Origin: Lachnospiraceae bacterium
GTDB lineage: Bacteria; Bacillota; Clostridia; Lachnospirales; Lachnospiraceae
Direction of reading: 5' to 3'
Assembly: GCA_015056815.1 (NCBI GenBank)
Contig: SVFN01000025.1
Coordinates: forward strand, 1-64,000
DNA length: 64,000 nt
This document shows positions 46,045-54,777 of this stretch, piece after piece. A program made the translations under genes and the position numbers. The notes below the pieces were generated by a model, which saw only the letters and a list, made by a program, of their open reading frames with translations, did not search any database and was not told the DNA's origin. Numbering within the stretch: the first letter of the stretch is position 1; each line of letters opens with the position of its first letter.

Positions 46045-47232
46045 ATGCTATTTGAAAAGAATGAAACAGCAGAGATCACAGTGGAGGAGCTTGCGGATCT
46101 TCATCCCTCGCTTTACAGGCTATGCGATGTGAGGGATGAAGTATCTTTCCGCTATGGTTCCATCCCACAGGCTGTAAATCTGCATGAGATCGGAGCGCTG
46201 GCAGAAAGCGGCGAGCTGGATAAGCAGGTTTCCTATGTGCTTTACTGCATGAAGGGAATGCAGAGCATGGAGGCAGCCTGTAAGTTAAGATCTTTCGGCT
46301 ATGATGCGGTCAGTCTGAAGGACGGTTATGCGGGCTGGCTGACTTCCGGTTACAGAGAAGATTATGAAGACAGGCAAAGAGAAGCGGAAAAGAGTATACA
46401 GAAAACCTTTCACAAATGCCTGTTTACCCCTTTTACGAAGGCAATCCGGGAATATGAGCTGTTAAAACCAGGTGATAAGGTGGCGGTCTGTATCTCCGGT
46501 GGGAAGGATTCCATGCTGATGGCAAAGCTTTTCCAGGAATTAAAGCGCCATAACAAATTTCCGTTCGAGCTGGTATTTTTGGTCATGGATCCGGGATATA
46601 ATGAAGTGAACCGTCTGGTGATCGAGAAAAATGCCAGGATGTTAGGAGTACCGGTCACGATTTTTGAAACAAAGATTTTTGATGCTGTTTATGATGTGGA
46701 AAATTCGCCCTGCTATCTGTGCGCGAGGATGCGGCGCGGTTATCTTTACAGTAAGGCAAAGGAACTGGGCTGCAATAAGATCGCGCTGGGGCATCATTAT
46801 GATGATGTCATTGAGACGATCCTGATGGGGATGCTCTACGGCGCTCAGATCCAGACGATGATGCCGAAGCTGCACAGCACGAATTTTGAAGGAATGGAGC
46901 TGATACGTCCCCTGTACTTTATCCGCGAGAACGACATCATGCGCTGGCGGGATCATAATCATCTGCATTTTATCCAGTGTGCCTGTCATTTTACAGATAC
47001 CTGTTCTTCCTGCCGGGAGGATGGTTCGTCTGCTTCCAAGCGTATGGAGATCAAACAGATGATCAAAAACATGAAGCAGATCAATCCCTTCGTGGAGGGC
47101 AATATCTTTAAAAGTATGTACAATGTGAATCTGAATACGGTGATTGAATATAAAGACAAACAGAACCGGAAACATCATTTTCTGGAGGACTACGATCAGG
47201 ATTTCCGATTACCGGCGATCAGTGACCGGTAA
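46045..47232 (+). CDS. Rhodanese-TtcA-like fusion (sulfur transfer to RNA or cofactor)
   Basis: 395 residues. Residues 1-110 form a rhodanese domain with candidate active Cys68 (YVLYCMKGMQS). Residues about 125-380 form an adenine-nucleotide alpha-hydrolase PP-loop domain of the TtcA type (SGGKDS at 151-156, CYLCARMRRG, IALGHHYDDVIETIL, CHFTDTCSSC). TtcA is a Fe-S enzyme that 2-thiolates cytidine 32 of tRNA; here the sulfur donor may be built in. The RNA target is not certain. Same strand as larE, 171 nt upstream of it. Confidence 0.85.
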   Translation: MLFEKNETAEITVEELADLHPSLYRLCDVRDEVSFRYGSIPQAVNLHEIGALAESGELDKQVSYVLYCMKGMQSMEAACKLRSFGYDAVSLKDGYAGWLTSGYREDYEDRQREAEKSIQKTFHKCLFTPFTKAIREYELLKPGDKVAVCISGGKDSMLMAKLFQELKRHNKFPFELVFLVMDPGYNEVNRLVIEKNARMLGVPVTIFETKIFDAVYDVENSPCYLCARMRRGYLYSKAKELGCNKIALGHHYDDVIETILMGMLYGAQIQTMMPKLHSTNFEGMELIRPLYFIRENDIMRWRDHNHLHFIQCACHFTDTCSSCREDGSSASKRMEIKQMIKNMKQINPFVEGNIFKSMYNVNLNTVIEYKDKQNRKHHFLEDYDQDFRLPAISDR

Positions 47233-47403
47233 TGTCCGGATCCGGTATCCGGCTATATCATGGAACTAACAGTAACAGGGATTCCCACAGCAGGGAAGGA
47301 TTTGTCTGTTAATACCGGATGGAAAAGATCAAAGAAACGGGATGTGGGGAAAGCATAGTTTTGGGATTTTCTTACGGATTTTAAAATAAGGAGTAATGGC
47401 TTT

Positions 47404-48249
47404 ATGGAAAACAAAAAAGAATCTTTAAGGAAGAAATACGAACAATTAAAAGATTATCTGCGGTCTCTGGAAAGTGTAGCGGTTGCGTTTTCGAGTGGTG
47501 TGGATTCCACATTTCTGTTGTATGCGGCAAAAGAGGCTCTTGGGAGTGATAAAGTGGTCGCAGTCACCGCGTCCTCCTGTTCGTTTCCGGTCAGGGAATT
47601 ACAAGAAGCAACAGCATTTTGTGAGGAATATGGGATCAGGCAGCAGGTGGTTGAGTCAGAGGAGTTATCCATTGAGGGATTTTCCCACAATCCGAAGAAC
47701 CGCTGTTATCTGTGTAAGCGAGAGCTTTTTGAGAAGATTCGAGGGATTGCAGAAAAGGAAGGACTGAACGAAGTCGTGGAGGGCTCGAATGTAGATGATA
47801 ACGGAGATTATCGTCCGGGACTTGTAGCGATCGCGGAGTTAGGGATAAAAAGCCCACTGCGTTCTATCGGTTTTTCCAAGGAAGAGATCCGTATACTTTC
47901 CAAAGAGTTGGGGCTTCCCACCTGGGAAAAGCAGTCCTTTGCCTGTCTTTCCAGTCGTTTTCCATACGGGGAGGAGATCACGAAGGAAAAACTGGGCATG
48001 GTGGATAAGGCAGAGCAGCTTTTGCTGGATCTGGGATTTCATCAGCTTCGTGTCAGGATTCATGGCAGGATCGCCCGGATCGAGCTGGAGCCGCCGGAAT
48101 TTGAACGTTTACTGGCAGAGGATGTGCGGCTTAAAGTATATACAGAGTTTCAAAAGATCGGCTTTTCCTATGTGACGTTGGATCTGCGAGGGTATCGTAC
48201 AGGTAGTATGAATGAAACGCTTTCAGCAGAGGAAAAAAACAGGAAATGA
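47404..48249 (+). CDS. larE: ATP-dependent sacrificial sulfur transferase LarE
   Basis: 281 residues. PP-loop SSGVDS near residue 30, CYLC at 101-104, and Cys181 in SFACLSSRFPYG, which aligns with the sulfur-donating Cys176 of Lactobacillus LarE. LarE builds thiocarboxylates of the nickel-pincer cofactor of lactate racemase. No larA, larB or larC lies in the window, so it may act on another cofactor or its partners lie elsewhere. Followed by a good terminator. Confidence 0.88.
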   Translation: MENKKESLRKKYEQLKDYLRSLESVAVAFSSGVDSTFLLYAAKEALGSDKVVAVTASSCSFPVRELQEATAFCEEYGIRQQVVESEELSIEGFSHNPKNRCYLCKRELFEKIRGIAEKEGLNEVVEGSNVDDNGDYRPGLVAIAELGIKSPLRSIGFSKEEIRILSKELGLPTWEKQSFACLSSRFPYGEEITKEKLGMVDKAEQLLLDLGFHQLRVRIHGRIARIELEPPEFERLLAEDVRLKVYTEFQKIGFSYVTLDLRGYRTGSMNETLSAEEKNRK

Positions 48250-48274
48250 AAAAACAGAAAGAATGAGGAAGAAC

Positions 48275-48313
48275 AGCCCCGGATCACTATGCAGTGGAAC
48301 GGGGCTTCTTTTT
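48275..48313 (+). terminator. Intrinsic terminator after larE
   Basis: AGCCCCG (48275-48281) pairs with CGGGGCT (48300-48306), with an inner CACT/AGTG stem, followed by a T-rich tail. Confidence 0.8.
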
Positions 48314-48434
48314 GAAACAGTTTTTACAGGATCGGAAATCTAAAGTTTTTATAAACCACTGGTTTGGCCTTGACACAATATATTTGACAAAATACAATGG
48401 TATAAAATAGAAATAGGAAGGAGAGAAAACAAAA

Positions 48435-49421
48435 ATGAATCAGATACGTTTGAAAAAATGGATCAAAAGAGTACTGATGACGGTTCTGCTGCTCTTAATC
48501 GTGATCGATCTGCTGGCGGGCAATTACCTGGTTTCTTTTGCGTTACTCCGTTCCAATGCTTCCGGTGTTGATGTGGCTCCCACACCGGTTACATCGGATG
48601 AGATCAGCAAAAAGGTGGATGAGATCGCAAAAGAACAGGGAGAGCTTACAGATAAATGGTTTGCACAGGCTGAGAAAGAGATTATGACGATCCGTTCAAA
48701 GGATGGGCTGGCGCTGTATGCCGATCTGGTCACGACGGATAAGAACAGCCATAAATGGGCGATCGCGATACATGGCTATTCCGGCAAACGGGCACATACT
48801 TATAATTATGCCCGGTTTTATGCTGAGCAGGGATATAATATCCTGATGCCGGATATGAGAGCCCATGGGGAAAGCGAAGGAACGTATATCGGAATGGGAT
48901 GGCTTGACAAAGAAGATGTGATTCTCTGGATCGATCAGATTCTGGAAAAAGACCCCGCGGCAGAGATTGTGCTGCATGGTGTTTCCATGGGTGGAGCCAC
49001 CGTCATGATGACCTCCGGAGAACAGCTGCCTGACAACGTGAAAGCGATCATAGATGACTGTGGATATACTTCTGTCTGGGATGTGTTTTCGGATGAAGCG
49101 AAATATCTGTTCCATATACCGGAATTTCCCATCCTTTATACTGCCAGTGCCATCTCAAGGATCCGGGCAGGTTATACATTCGGGGAGGCCAGTGCGATCG
49201 GGCAGGTAAGAAAGACAAACGTACCGATTTATTTTATCCATGGTTCAAAAGATAATTTTGTCCATACAGATATGGTATATGAACTATACGAAGCATGTCC
49301 GACACAGAAAGGACTGTATGTGGTAGAGGGTGCCGGACACGGACAGGCAATGTATGTGGATCCAGAGCAGTATTTTCGGAATGTCTTTGAATTTATCGAT
49401 TCCGTAAAACAAGAAAAGTGA
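48435..49421 (+). CDS. Membrane-anchored alpha/beta hydrolase
   Basis: 328 residues. One N-terminal membrane helix (about 11-33), then an alpha/beta hydrolase domain with nucleophile motif GVSMGG, oxyanion-side HGYSGKRAHTY, and probable Asp and His in HGSKDNFVH and GAGHGQAM. Likely faces outside the membrane. It resembles BAAT/DUF-type hydrolases of Lachnospiraceae with unknown substrate. 24 nt separate it from the nitroreductase gene. Confidence 0.87.
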   Translation: MNQIRLKKWIKRVLMTVLLLLIVIDLLAGNYLVSFALLRSNASGVDVAPTPVTSDEISKKVDEIAKEQGELTDKWFAQAEKEIMTIRSKDGLALYADLVTTDKNSHKWAIAIHGYSGKRAHTYNYARFYAEQGYNILMPDMRAHGESEGTYIGMGWLDKEDVILWIDQILEKDPAAEIVLHGVSMGGATVMMTSGEQLPDNVKAIIDDCGYTSVWDVFSDEAKYLFHIPEFPILYTASAISRIRAGYTFGEASAIGQVRKTNVPIYFIHGSKDNFVHTDMVYELYEACPTQKGLYVVEGAGHGQAMYVDPEQYFRNVFEFIDSVKQEK

Positions 49422-49445
49422 TAAGAAAAGAAAGAGGTAATCAAA

Positions 49446-50264
49446 ATGGGTGAATTTTTGGAACTGGCAAAAACAAGAAGGAGTGTACGCACCTTTGACG
49501 GGAATCTGCCCGGGGAGGCTGTATTAAAAGAACTGCAAACATTTGCGGAAAGTATTACCAATCCCTACAAGATCCGGATCCGTTTTGTCTTTTTGGATGC
49601 AAAAGAGCATGACCTTTCCAGCCCGGTGCTTTCGGGTGAGAAATGCTATGTTACAGCAGTGGCAAAGAAGCAGGAGCATCTGGATGAAGCATACGGTTAT
49701 AGTTTTCAAAAGCTTCTCATGCGCGCGCATGAACTGGGACTTGGAACAGTATGGATCGGAGGCACCATGCCGAGAGAAAAGTTTGAGAAAGCCTCCGGAC
49801 TTTCAGAAGGCGAAGTGATGCCGTGTATCAGTCCTTTGGGAGTGGCGGCGAATAAAATGTCCGTAAAGGAGAATATGATGCGTATTGGCGTTAAGGCCAA
49901 TGTCCGCATGGATTTTGCGGATCTTTTCTTTCAGGGAAGTTTTGATACCCCGCTTCATGAAGAAAAGGCGAAAGAGCTTGGATTGAAAAATGCGCTGGAG
50001 GCAGTCCGGGTCGCACCCTCGGCTGTCAATAAACAGCCGTGGCGGATCGTGATCGACGGCAACAAGGCACACTTTTATGAAAAGCAGAGCAAAGGCTATG
50101 TGACACCGGATTTTGATATGCAAAGAATTGATCTCGGGATCGCGTTGTATCATTTTGAAGCTCAGCTTCGCTCTGAGGGCAGAAATCCGGTCCTTAGCGT
50201 GGAAAATCCGGGAGGCAATCTGCCGGAGCACACCACTTATATTGCAACCTATACGATTATATGA
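49446..50264 (+). CDS. Nitroreductase family protein (TM1586-type)
   Basis: 272 residues. Two related halves as in the TM1586 nitroreductase group: the N-terminal RRSVRTFDGN flavin-binding segment and second-half GLKNALEAVRVAPSAVNKQPW. It probably binds FMN and reduces an unknown acceptor. It follows the hydrolase closely and ends in a terminator hairpin. Confidence 0.86.
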   Translation: MGEFLELAKTRRSVRTFDGNLPGEAVLKELQTFAESITNPYKIRIRFVFLDAKEHDLSSPVLSGEKCYVTAVAKKQEHLDEAYGYSFQKLLMRAHELGLGTVWIGGTMPREKFEKASGLSEGEVMPCISPLGVAANKMSVKENMMRIGVKANVRMDFADLFFQGSFDTPLHEEKAKELGLKNALEAVRVAPSAVNKQPWRIVIDGNKAHFYEKQSKGYVTPDFDMQRIDLGIALYHFEAQLRSEGRNPVLSVENPGGNLPEHTTYIATYTII

Positions 50265-50271
50265 GATTTAT

Positions 50272-50310
50272 ACACCTGTGGCCCGGCACAGACCGGCTGC
50301 AGGTGTTTTC
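50272..50310 (+). terminator. Terminator after nitroreductase gene
   Basis: ACACCTG (50272-50278) pairs with CAGGTGT (50300-50306), followed by TTTC; 21-nt apical region that can fold further. Confidence 0.6.
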
Positions 50311-50353
50311 GTATGGAAAGAGAAGCAGTTTTTTACGCCTATATCCTATTAGC

Positions 50354-50386
50354 CCTATTGACATTATAGAAATAGGATGATATTAT
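50354..50386 (+). promoter_or_regulatory. Promoter with inverted repeat upstream of tcdA
   Basis: -35 TTGACA (50358-50363), exact 17-nt spacer, -10 TATTAT (50381-50386). CCTATT (50354-50359) and AATAGG (50371-50376) form an inverted repeat around the -35. The first 11 bases CCTATTGACAT recur at 51532-51542. Confidence 0.7.
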
Positions 50387-50440
50387 GTATTGATTTTTAA
50401 GTCCATTCAATGAAAAATAGAAGACAGGGATGTGAAAGTA

Positions 50441-51193
50441 TTGTTGAATCAGTTTTCCAGAACCCAGCTTTTGCTGGGCGCTGACGGGATGGAATCCCTT
50501 TATAAAAAGAAGGTAGCCGTCTTTGGGATCGGCGGTGTCGGCGGATATGTATGTGAAGCGCTTGTGCGCAGCGGAATCTCTTTTTTTGATCTGATTGATG
50601 ATGATAAGGTTTGTCTTACCAATCTGAACCGTCAGATCATTGCCACCAGAAAGACCGTAGGTCAATACAAAGCAGAGGTTATGCGTGAACGGATGCTTGA
50701 GATCAATCCGGATGCAAAGATCACGGTCCGTAAATGTTTTTTCCTGCCGGAGAATGCGGATGAATTTCCGTTTCGGGAGTATGATTATATTGTGGACGCG
50801 GTGGATACTGTGACGGCAAAGATAGAACTGATCATGCGGGCGCAAAAGGAAGGGATTCCCATCATCAGTGCAATGGGCGCGGGGAATAAACTGGATGCAG
50901 GGCGTTTTCAGGTGGCGGACATTTATGAGACCAGGACCTGCCCGCTTGCCAGGGTGATGCGGCGTGAGTGCAGGAAGCGAAAGATCAGGAGCCTGAAAGT
51001 AGTCTATTCGGACGAGCAGCCGATCAGACCGCTGGAGGATATGTCTATAAGCTGTAAAACGCATTGTATCTGTCCTCCCGGGGCAAAACATAAGTGTACC
51101 GAACGCAGGGATATTCCGGGCAGTACAGCATTTGTTCCGGCGGTTGCCGGACTTTTGATCGCAGGAGAGATCGTAAAGGATCTGAGCAGATAA
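50441..51193 (+). CDS. tcdA: tRNA threonylcarbamoyladenosine dehydratase (ThiF/E1-like)
   Basis: 250 residues. The expected N-terminus MLNQFSRTQLLLGADGME begins at TTG 50441, AGGGA about 10 nt upstream; a GTG nine bases earlier is possible but badly spaced. Nucleotide-binding GIGGVGGYVCEALVRSG, E1-like D in LIDDDKVCLTNLNRQ, then VDAVDTVTAKIEL. Catalyses ATP-dependent cyclisation of t6A37 in tRNA to ct6A. C-terminal CICPPGAKHKC fits the family. Confidence 0.9.
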   Translation: MLNQFSRTQLLLGADGMESLYKKKVAVFGIGGVGGYVCEALVRSGISFFDLIDDDKVCLTNLNRQIIATRKTVGQYKAEVMRERMLEINPDAKITVRKCFFLPENADEFPFREYDYIVDAVDTVTAKIELIMRAQKEGIPIISAMGAGNKLDAGRFQVADIYETRTCPLARVMRRECRKRKIRSLKVVYSDEQPIRPLEDMSISCKTHCICPPGAKHKCTERRDIPGSTAFVPAVAGLLIAGEIVKDLSR

Positions 51194-51206
51194 GGAGGGA
51201 AAGCCT

Positions 51207-51434
51207 TTGGAACACAAATCGATTTTGATCAAAGATACGACAAAAGAAGAACGGGAAGCGATCATCAGAGAGTCCATGGATTGCCAGGGAGGATGTGAGA
51301 ATTGTTCCTCCTGCTGGCTTGGCGGAGGTTCGCCCTGGGATATTTATCAGGATTATATTGACGGGAGACGTGAGATCCGACAGATCAATGCGGAATATAT
51401 AGAGCGATACCGTGGAGGGAAAAATATCAGGTAA
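51207..51434 (+). CDS. Small Cys-cluster protein, unknown function
   Basis: 75 residues starting at TTG 51207 with AGGAGGG 7 nt upstream, 13 nt after tcdA. A cluster C26-x3-C30-x2-C33-x2-C36 (CQGGCENCSSC) could bind an Fe-S cluster or zinc. The remaining part is helical and charged with conserved-looking GSPWDIYQDYIDG. No family recognised; operon position suggests a link to tRNA modification or sulfur transfer. Confidence 0.7.
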   Translation: MEHKSILIKDTTKEEREAIIRESMDCQGGCENCSSCWLGGGSPWDIYQDYIDGRREIRQINAEYIERYRGGKNIR

Positions 51435-51535
51435 GTCTGATCCGCATAAGTGTGGAGGCAGACCGGGAAAAGTGAGATAAGAAAAAGTTATCGCTCGCGA
51501 TCAGAGACGCATATCTTTGAAATATATAAATCCTA

Positions 51536-51564
51536 TTGACATACTAGGTATTGAGTGATAAGAT
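51536..51564 (+). promoter_or_regulatory. Promoter upstream of a small open frame and metY
   Basis: -35 TTGACA (51536-51541), 17-nt spacer, extended -10 TGATAAGAT (TAAGAT 51559-51564). ATACTAGGTAT at 51541-51551 is a near-palindrome lying between the boxes, a usual operator position. Confidence 0.65.
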
Positions 51565-51597
51565 ACGTTTATCAAGCAAAGAAAAGGAGGCGTCTTT

Positions 51598-51711
51598 ATG
51601 ACAGAGATACTGACAGGCAGAAAAAAGAAGATGATTTGTTGTCGAATGCAGAGCTCTCAGACATTCGGCATGGCTTTGGTGGATTTCTGTCGATGTATGC
51701 ACCAAAAGTAA
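51598..51711 (+). CDS. Possible 37-residue small protein or frameshifted remnant
   Basis: ATG 51598 follows AAGGAGG (about 7 nt) and a good promoter. The in-frame product is 37 residues ending CMHQK. The neighbouring frame reads better (KKEDDLLSNAELSDIR, then HGFGGFLSMY) and runs to 51740, so a frameshift may have broken a small protein with a leader-peptide-like segment. It could also be a leader for metY. No family recognised. Confidence 0.3.
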   Translation: MTEILTGRKKKMICCRMQSSQTFGMALVDFCRCMHQK

Positions 51712-51820
51712 GCAGGACGCTGTTTTGTCTGGGAGTCTGAATCATAGAAGTCAGGTTATTCTGAAAAAGGAAAGAAAACGATTTATCACAAAATTAAACA
51801 GAGAATAGGAGATTATGATT

Positions 51821-53104
51821 ATGAGCGAATATAGATTTGAAACATTACAATTACACGTAGGGCAGGAGCAGGCAGACCCGGCAACGGATTCACGGGCAGT
51901 GCCGATCTATCAGACCACCTCTTATGTATTTCATAACAGCAAACACGCAGCCGACCGTTTCGGACTGGCAGATGCCGGTAATATTTACGGGAGACTGACC
52001 AATTCCACACAGGAAGTATTGGAGAAGAGAATCGCTGCATTAGAGGGAGGAAGTGCTGCATTGGCACTGGCATCCGGCGCGGCAGCGATCACCTATGCGA
52101 TCGAAGCGCTGGCAGCAAACGGCGGACATATCGTGGCACAGAAGACCATCTATGGCGGTACATATAATCTGTTAGCACATACGCTTCCGCAGTACGGTAT
52201 TGAGACGACCTTTGTGGATGTTCATAATCTGCAGGAAGTGGAAGCAGCGATCAAAGAAAATACGAGAGCGGTATTTTTGGAGACTCTGGGCAATCCAAAC
52301 AGTGATATCCCGGATATTGATGCAGTGAGTGAGCTGGCTCATAAGCACGGACTTCCGGTTGTGATCGATAATACTTTCGGCACACCGTATCTGATCCGTC
52401 CCATCGAGCATGGCGCGGACATTGTGGTTCATTCCGCAACGAAATTCATCGGAGGTCACGGTACGACACTGGGCGGTATTATTGTAGAATCCGGCAAGTT
52501 TGACTGGAAAGCAAGCGGCAAATATCCGAATATCGCAGCTCCGAACCCCAGCTATCACGGCGTATCCTTCTATGATGCAGTAGGACCGGCAGCTTTTGTG
52601 ACCTTTATCCGTGCGATCCTGCTTCGTGATACGGGAGCGACGATCTCTCCGTTTAACGCATTCCTTCTTTTACAGGGTGTGGAAACCCTTTCCTTAAGGC
52701 TGGAAAGACATGCGGAGAATACAAAGAAGGTTGTGGAATTTTTAAGCAAGCATCCGTTGGTGGAGAAAGTGAGTCATCCGTCTCTTCCGGATCATCCGGA
52801 TCATGCGCTGTATGAGAAGTATTTCCCCAATGGCGGAGCATCTATCTTTACCTTTGATATCAAGGGCGGACAGGAAGCGGCATGGAAGTTTATCGATCAT
52901 CTGGAGATTTTCTCCTTACTGGCGAATGTGGCAGATGTGAAGAGTCTGGTGATTCATCCGGCATCTACCACGCACTCCCAGCTTAATGATGAGGAGCTGG
53001 CAGAACAGGGTATCAGCAAGAATACGATCCGTCTTTCCATCGGAACAGAGCATATTGACGATATCATTGCAGATCTTGAGAAAGGATTTGCCGCAGTACA
53101 GTAA
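51821..53104 (+). CDS. metY: O-acetylhomoserine sulfhydrylase (Cys/Met metabolism PLP enzyme)
   Basis: 427 residues. PLP-binding Lys in HSATKFIGGHGTTLGG, N-terminal TLQLHVGQEQADPATDSRAV, and C-terminal HPASTTHSQLNDEELAEQGI are characteristic. ATG 51821 fits AGGAG 9 nt upstream better than ATG 51815. It makes homocysteine from O-acetylhomoserine and sulfide. Ends with a terminator at 53168. Confidence 0.95.
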   Translation: MSEYRFETLQLHVGQEQADPATDSRAVPIYQTTSYVFHNSKHAADRFGLADAGNIYGRLTNSTQEVLEKRIAALEGGSAALALASGAAAITYAIEALAANGGHIVAQKTIYGGTYNLLAHTLPQYGIETTFVDVHNLQEVEAAIKENTRAVFLETLGNPNSDIPDIDAVSELAHKHGLPVVIDNTFGTPYLIRPIEHGADIVVHSATKFIGGHGTTLGGIIVESGKFDWKASGKYPNIAAPNPSYHGVSFYDAVGPAAFVTFIRAILLRDTGATISPFNAFLLLQGVETLSLRLERHAENTKKVVEFLSKHPLVEKVSHPSLPDHPDHALYEKYFPNGGASIFTFDIKGGQEAAWKFIDHLEIFSLLANVADVKSLVIHPASTTHSQLNDEELAEQGISKNTIRLSIGTEHIDDIIADLEKGFAAVQ

Positions 53105-53167
53105 TATGATATCAGGGTCAAAAGTCCGAATCCACATATAATATAAGGAAACAATTAAAAGATCTGA

Positions 53168-53198
53168 GAAAGAGTTTCGCAAGCGGAACTCTTTCTTT
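53168..53198 (+). terminator. Terminator after metY
   Basis: GAAAGAGTT (53168-53176) pairs with AACTCTTTC (53187-53195), CGC/GCG inside, TTT tail. Confidence 0.75.
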
Positions 53199-53226
53199 CG
53201 TAAACCCTGTAAAAACAAAAAACTCC

Positions 53227-53256
53227 TTGCTTAACTATTGCCATTTATGATATTAT
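53227..53256 (+). promoter_or_regulatory. Promoter of the amide/urea operon
   Basis: TTGCTT (53227-53232) and TATTAT (53251-53256), 18-nt spacer. Transcription from about 53263 would give a 243-nt leader before urtA. Confidence 0.45.
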
Positions 53257-53262
53257 AAGAAA

Positions 53263-53505
53263 GTATTAAACGAAACCGACAGAGAAATACCTAAAAATTT
53301 TCCTGTCGGAAGTAAATTTTTTCTATGGTAATCCGGAAAAAGCAGGGATATAATAACTTCAACATCAAACAAGACAAGCAAAGGCGCTGATTCAGAAATC
53401 TGACAGCGCCGTTTTTGTTTTGTGGGATGGATAGCGGCAAAGGAGCTGATGTGTAAAATGCACACCGGCTTTTTTTGTTAGTTAAAACAAGAAGGAGGAG
53501 TTATT
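53263..53505 (+). promoter_or_regulatory. Structured leader with internal terminator upstream of urtA
   Basis: Stem CCGACAG (53276-53282)/CTGTCGG (53303-53309) is followed by a strong terminator (GGCGCTG 53383-53389, CAGCGCC 53404-53410, inner CAG/CTG, then GTTTTTGTTTTG). CTGTC of the first stem could pair with GACAG (53402-53406) in the terminator arm, a possible antitermination switch. No known riboswitch consensus was recognised. Otherwise the 401-bp gap from metY has no gene. Confidence 0.5.
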
Positions 53506-54759
53506 ATGAAGAAAAAATTAATGGCATTATGGATGGTGGCAGCATTATCAGCAGGTCTGCTGACAGGATGTGCAGACGCTACGGCGACCGCAAAAGGCTC
53601 CGGCAGTGACACGATCAAACTGGGGCAGCTGGAAGATACCTCCGGAGAATTCTCCTTAGTCGGAGTCCAGAAAGCACATGCGGCGGAACTCGCGGTGGAA
53701 GAGCTGAATGCAAATGGAGGAGTCCTTGGCAAAAAGATCGAGCTGATAAGCCTGGACTGCCAGTCAGATAATACAGTCTATCAGGACATGGCGAAGAAAT
53801 TGATCTTAGAAGATGAAGTGGCAGCGATCATGGGATGTTATTCCTCTGCTTCCAGAGAAGCGATCCGTCCCATCATTGAAGAAAACAACGCCCTTTTATT
53901 CTATAACAATCAGTATGAAGGCGGTGTTGCCAGCCATAATGTATTTTGCACGGGAGATGTTCCGGAGCACCAGATTGTACCGCTGACGGAGGCGATGACA
54001 GAAGAGTTTGGCGGTAAAGCCTACATCATCGCTGCCGATTACAATTTCGGGCAGATTTCCGCTGACTGGTTTAAAAAGACCATCGAAGAAGACGGTGGTG
54101 AGGTAGTTGGAGAAGAGTTCATCCCCCTGGAGACTTCACAGTTTTCAAGTACTATTGCCAATATCGTAGCGGCCAAGCCGGATTATCTGGTAACGCTTTT
54201 AGTCGGATCGGCACAGTCCTCCTTCTATGAGCAGTGGAATAAATCCGGTATCGAAGGACTTCCGATGGCATCTACCGTCAATGTGGCACAGGGCTATGAG
54301 CATCTTCGATTTGATCCTCCGGCTCTTGCAAATATGTATGTGACTGCCTCTTATGTCGAGGAGCTGGATAATGACGTATCCAATGCATTTAAAGAAAAAT
54401 GGCATGAAAAATATCCGGATGAGCCTTACATCGGTATGGAGGCAGAAGCGGAGTATACCGGTATCATGATTTGGGCAAAAGCAGTGGAACAGGCAAAGAC
54501 GACAGAGGTTGAAGAAGTCATCAAAGCACTGGAATCCGGTATCAGCTATGACGGCCCTTCCGGACTTGTAACGATCGATGGAGCAACACACCATGCAGTG
54601 AGAGATATCCTTCTTCTCAAATGTGATGAGTCTCACAATATTTCTGTGGAGGATACGTTTGAACAGGTAAAACCTGACTGGCTGTCTGCAACCATGGGAT
54701 TAGATATCTCAAAGGATGCACCTAACAAACAGTTCACACCGCTTGATGGAAATGAATAA
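53506..54759 (+). CDS. urtA: Urea/short-chain amide ABC transporter substrate-binding lipoprotein
   Basis: 417 residues. Lipoprotein signal with LTGC lipobox at residues 19-22. Type I periplasmic-binding fold of the UrtA/FmdD/AmiC group (DTIKLGQLEDTSGEFSLVGV, GCYSSASREAIRPIIEEN). It binds urea or short amides outside the cell; the ligand cannot be fixed from sequence. A following formamidase/acetamidase and amidases favour amides. A stable hairpin separates it from the permease genes. Confidence 0.88.
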   Translation: MKKKLMALWMVAALSAGLLTGCADATATAKGSGSDTIKLGQLEDTSGEFSLVGVQKAHAAELAVEELNANGGVLGKKIELISLDCQSDNTVYQDMAKKLILEDEVAAIMGCYSSASREAIRPIIEENNALLFYNNQYEGGVASHNVFCTGDVPEHQIVPLTEAMTEEFGGKAYIIAADYNFGQISADWFKKTIEEDGGEVVGEEFIPLETSQFSSTIANIVAAKPDYLVTLLVGSAQSSFYEQWNKSGIEGLPMASTVNVAQGYEHLRFDPPALANMYVTASYVEELDNDVSNAFKEKWHEKYPDEPYIGMEAEAEYTGIMIWAKAVEQAKTTEVEEVIKALESGISYDGPSGLVTIDGATHHAVRDILLLKCDESHNISVEDTFEQVKPDWLSATMGLDISKDAPNKQFTPLDGNE

Positions 54760-54777
54760 ATAAATGTAAACCTGAAA

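Noticed and set aside
51435-51535. SAM (S-box) riboswitch upstream of metY
   Set aside because: No S-box conserved blocks are visible and a promoter lies downstream of this stretch.
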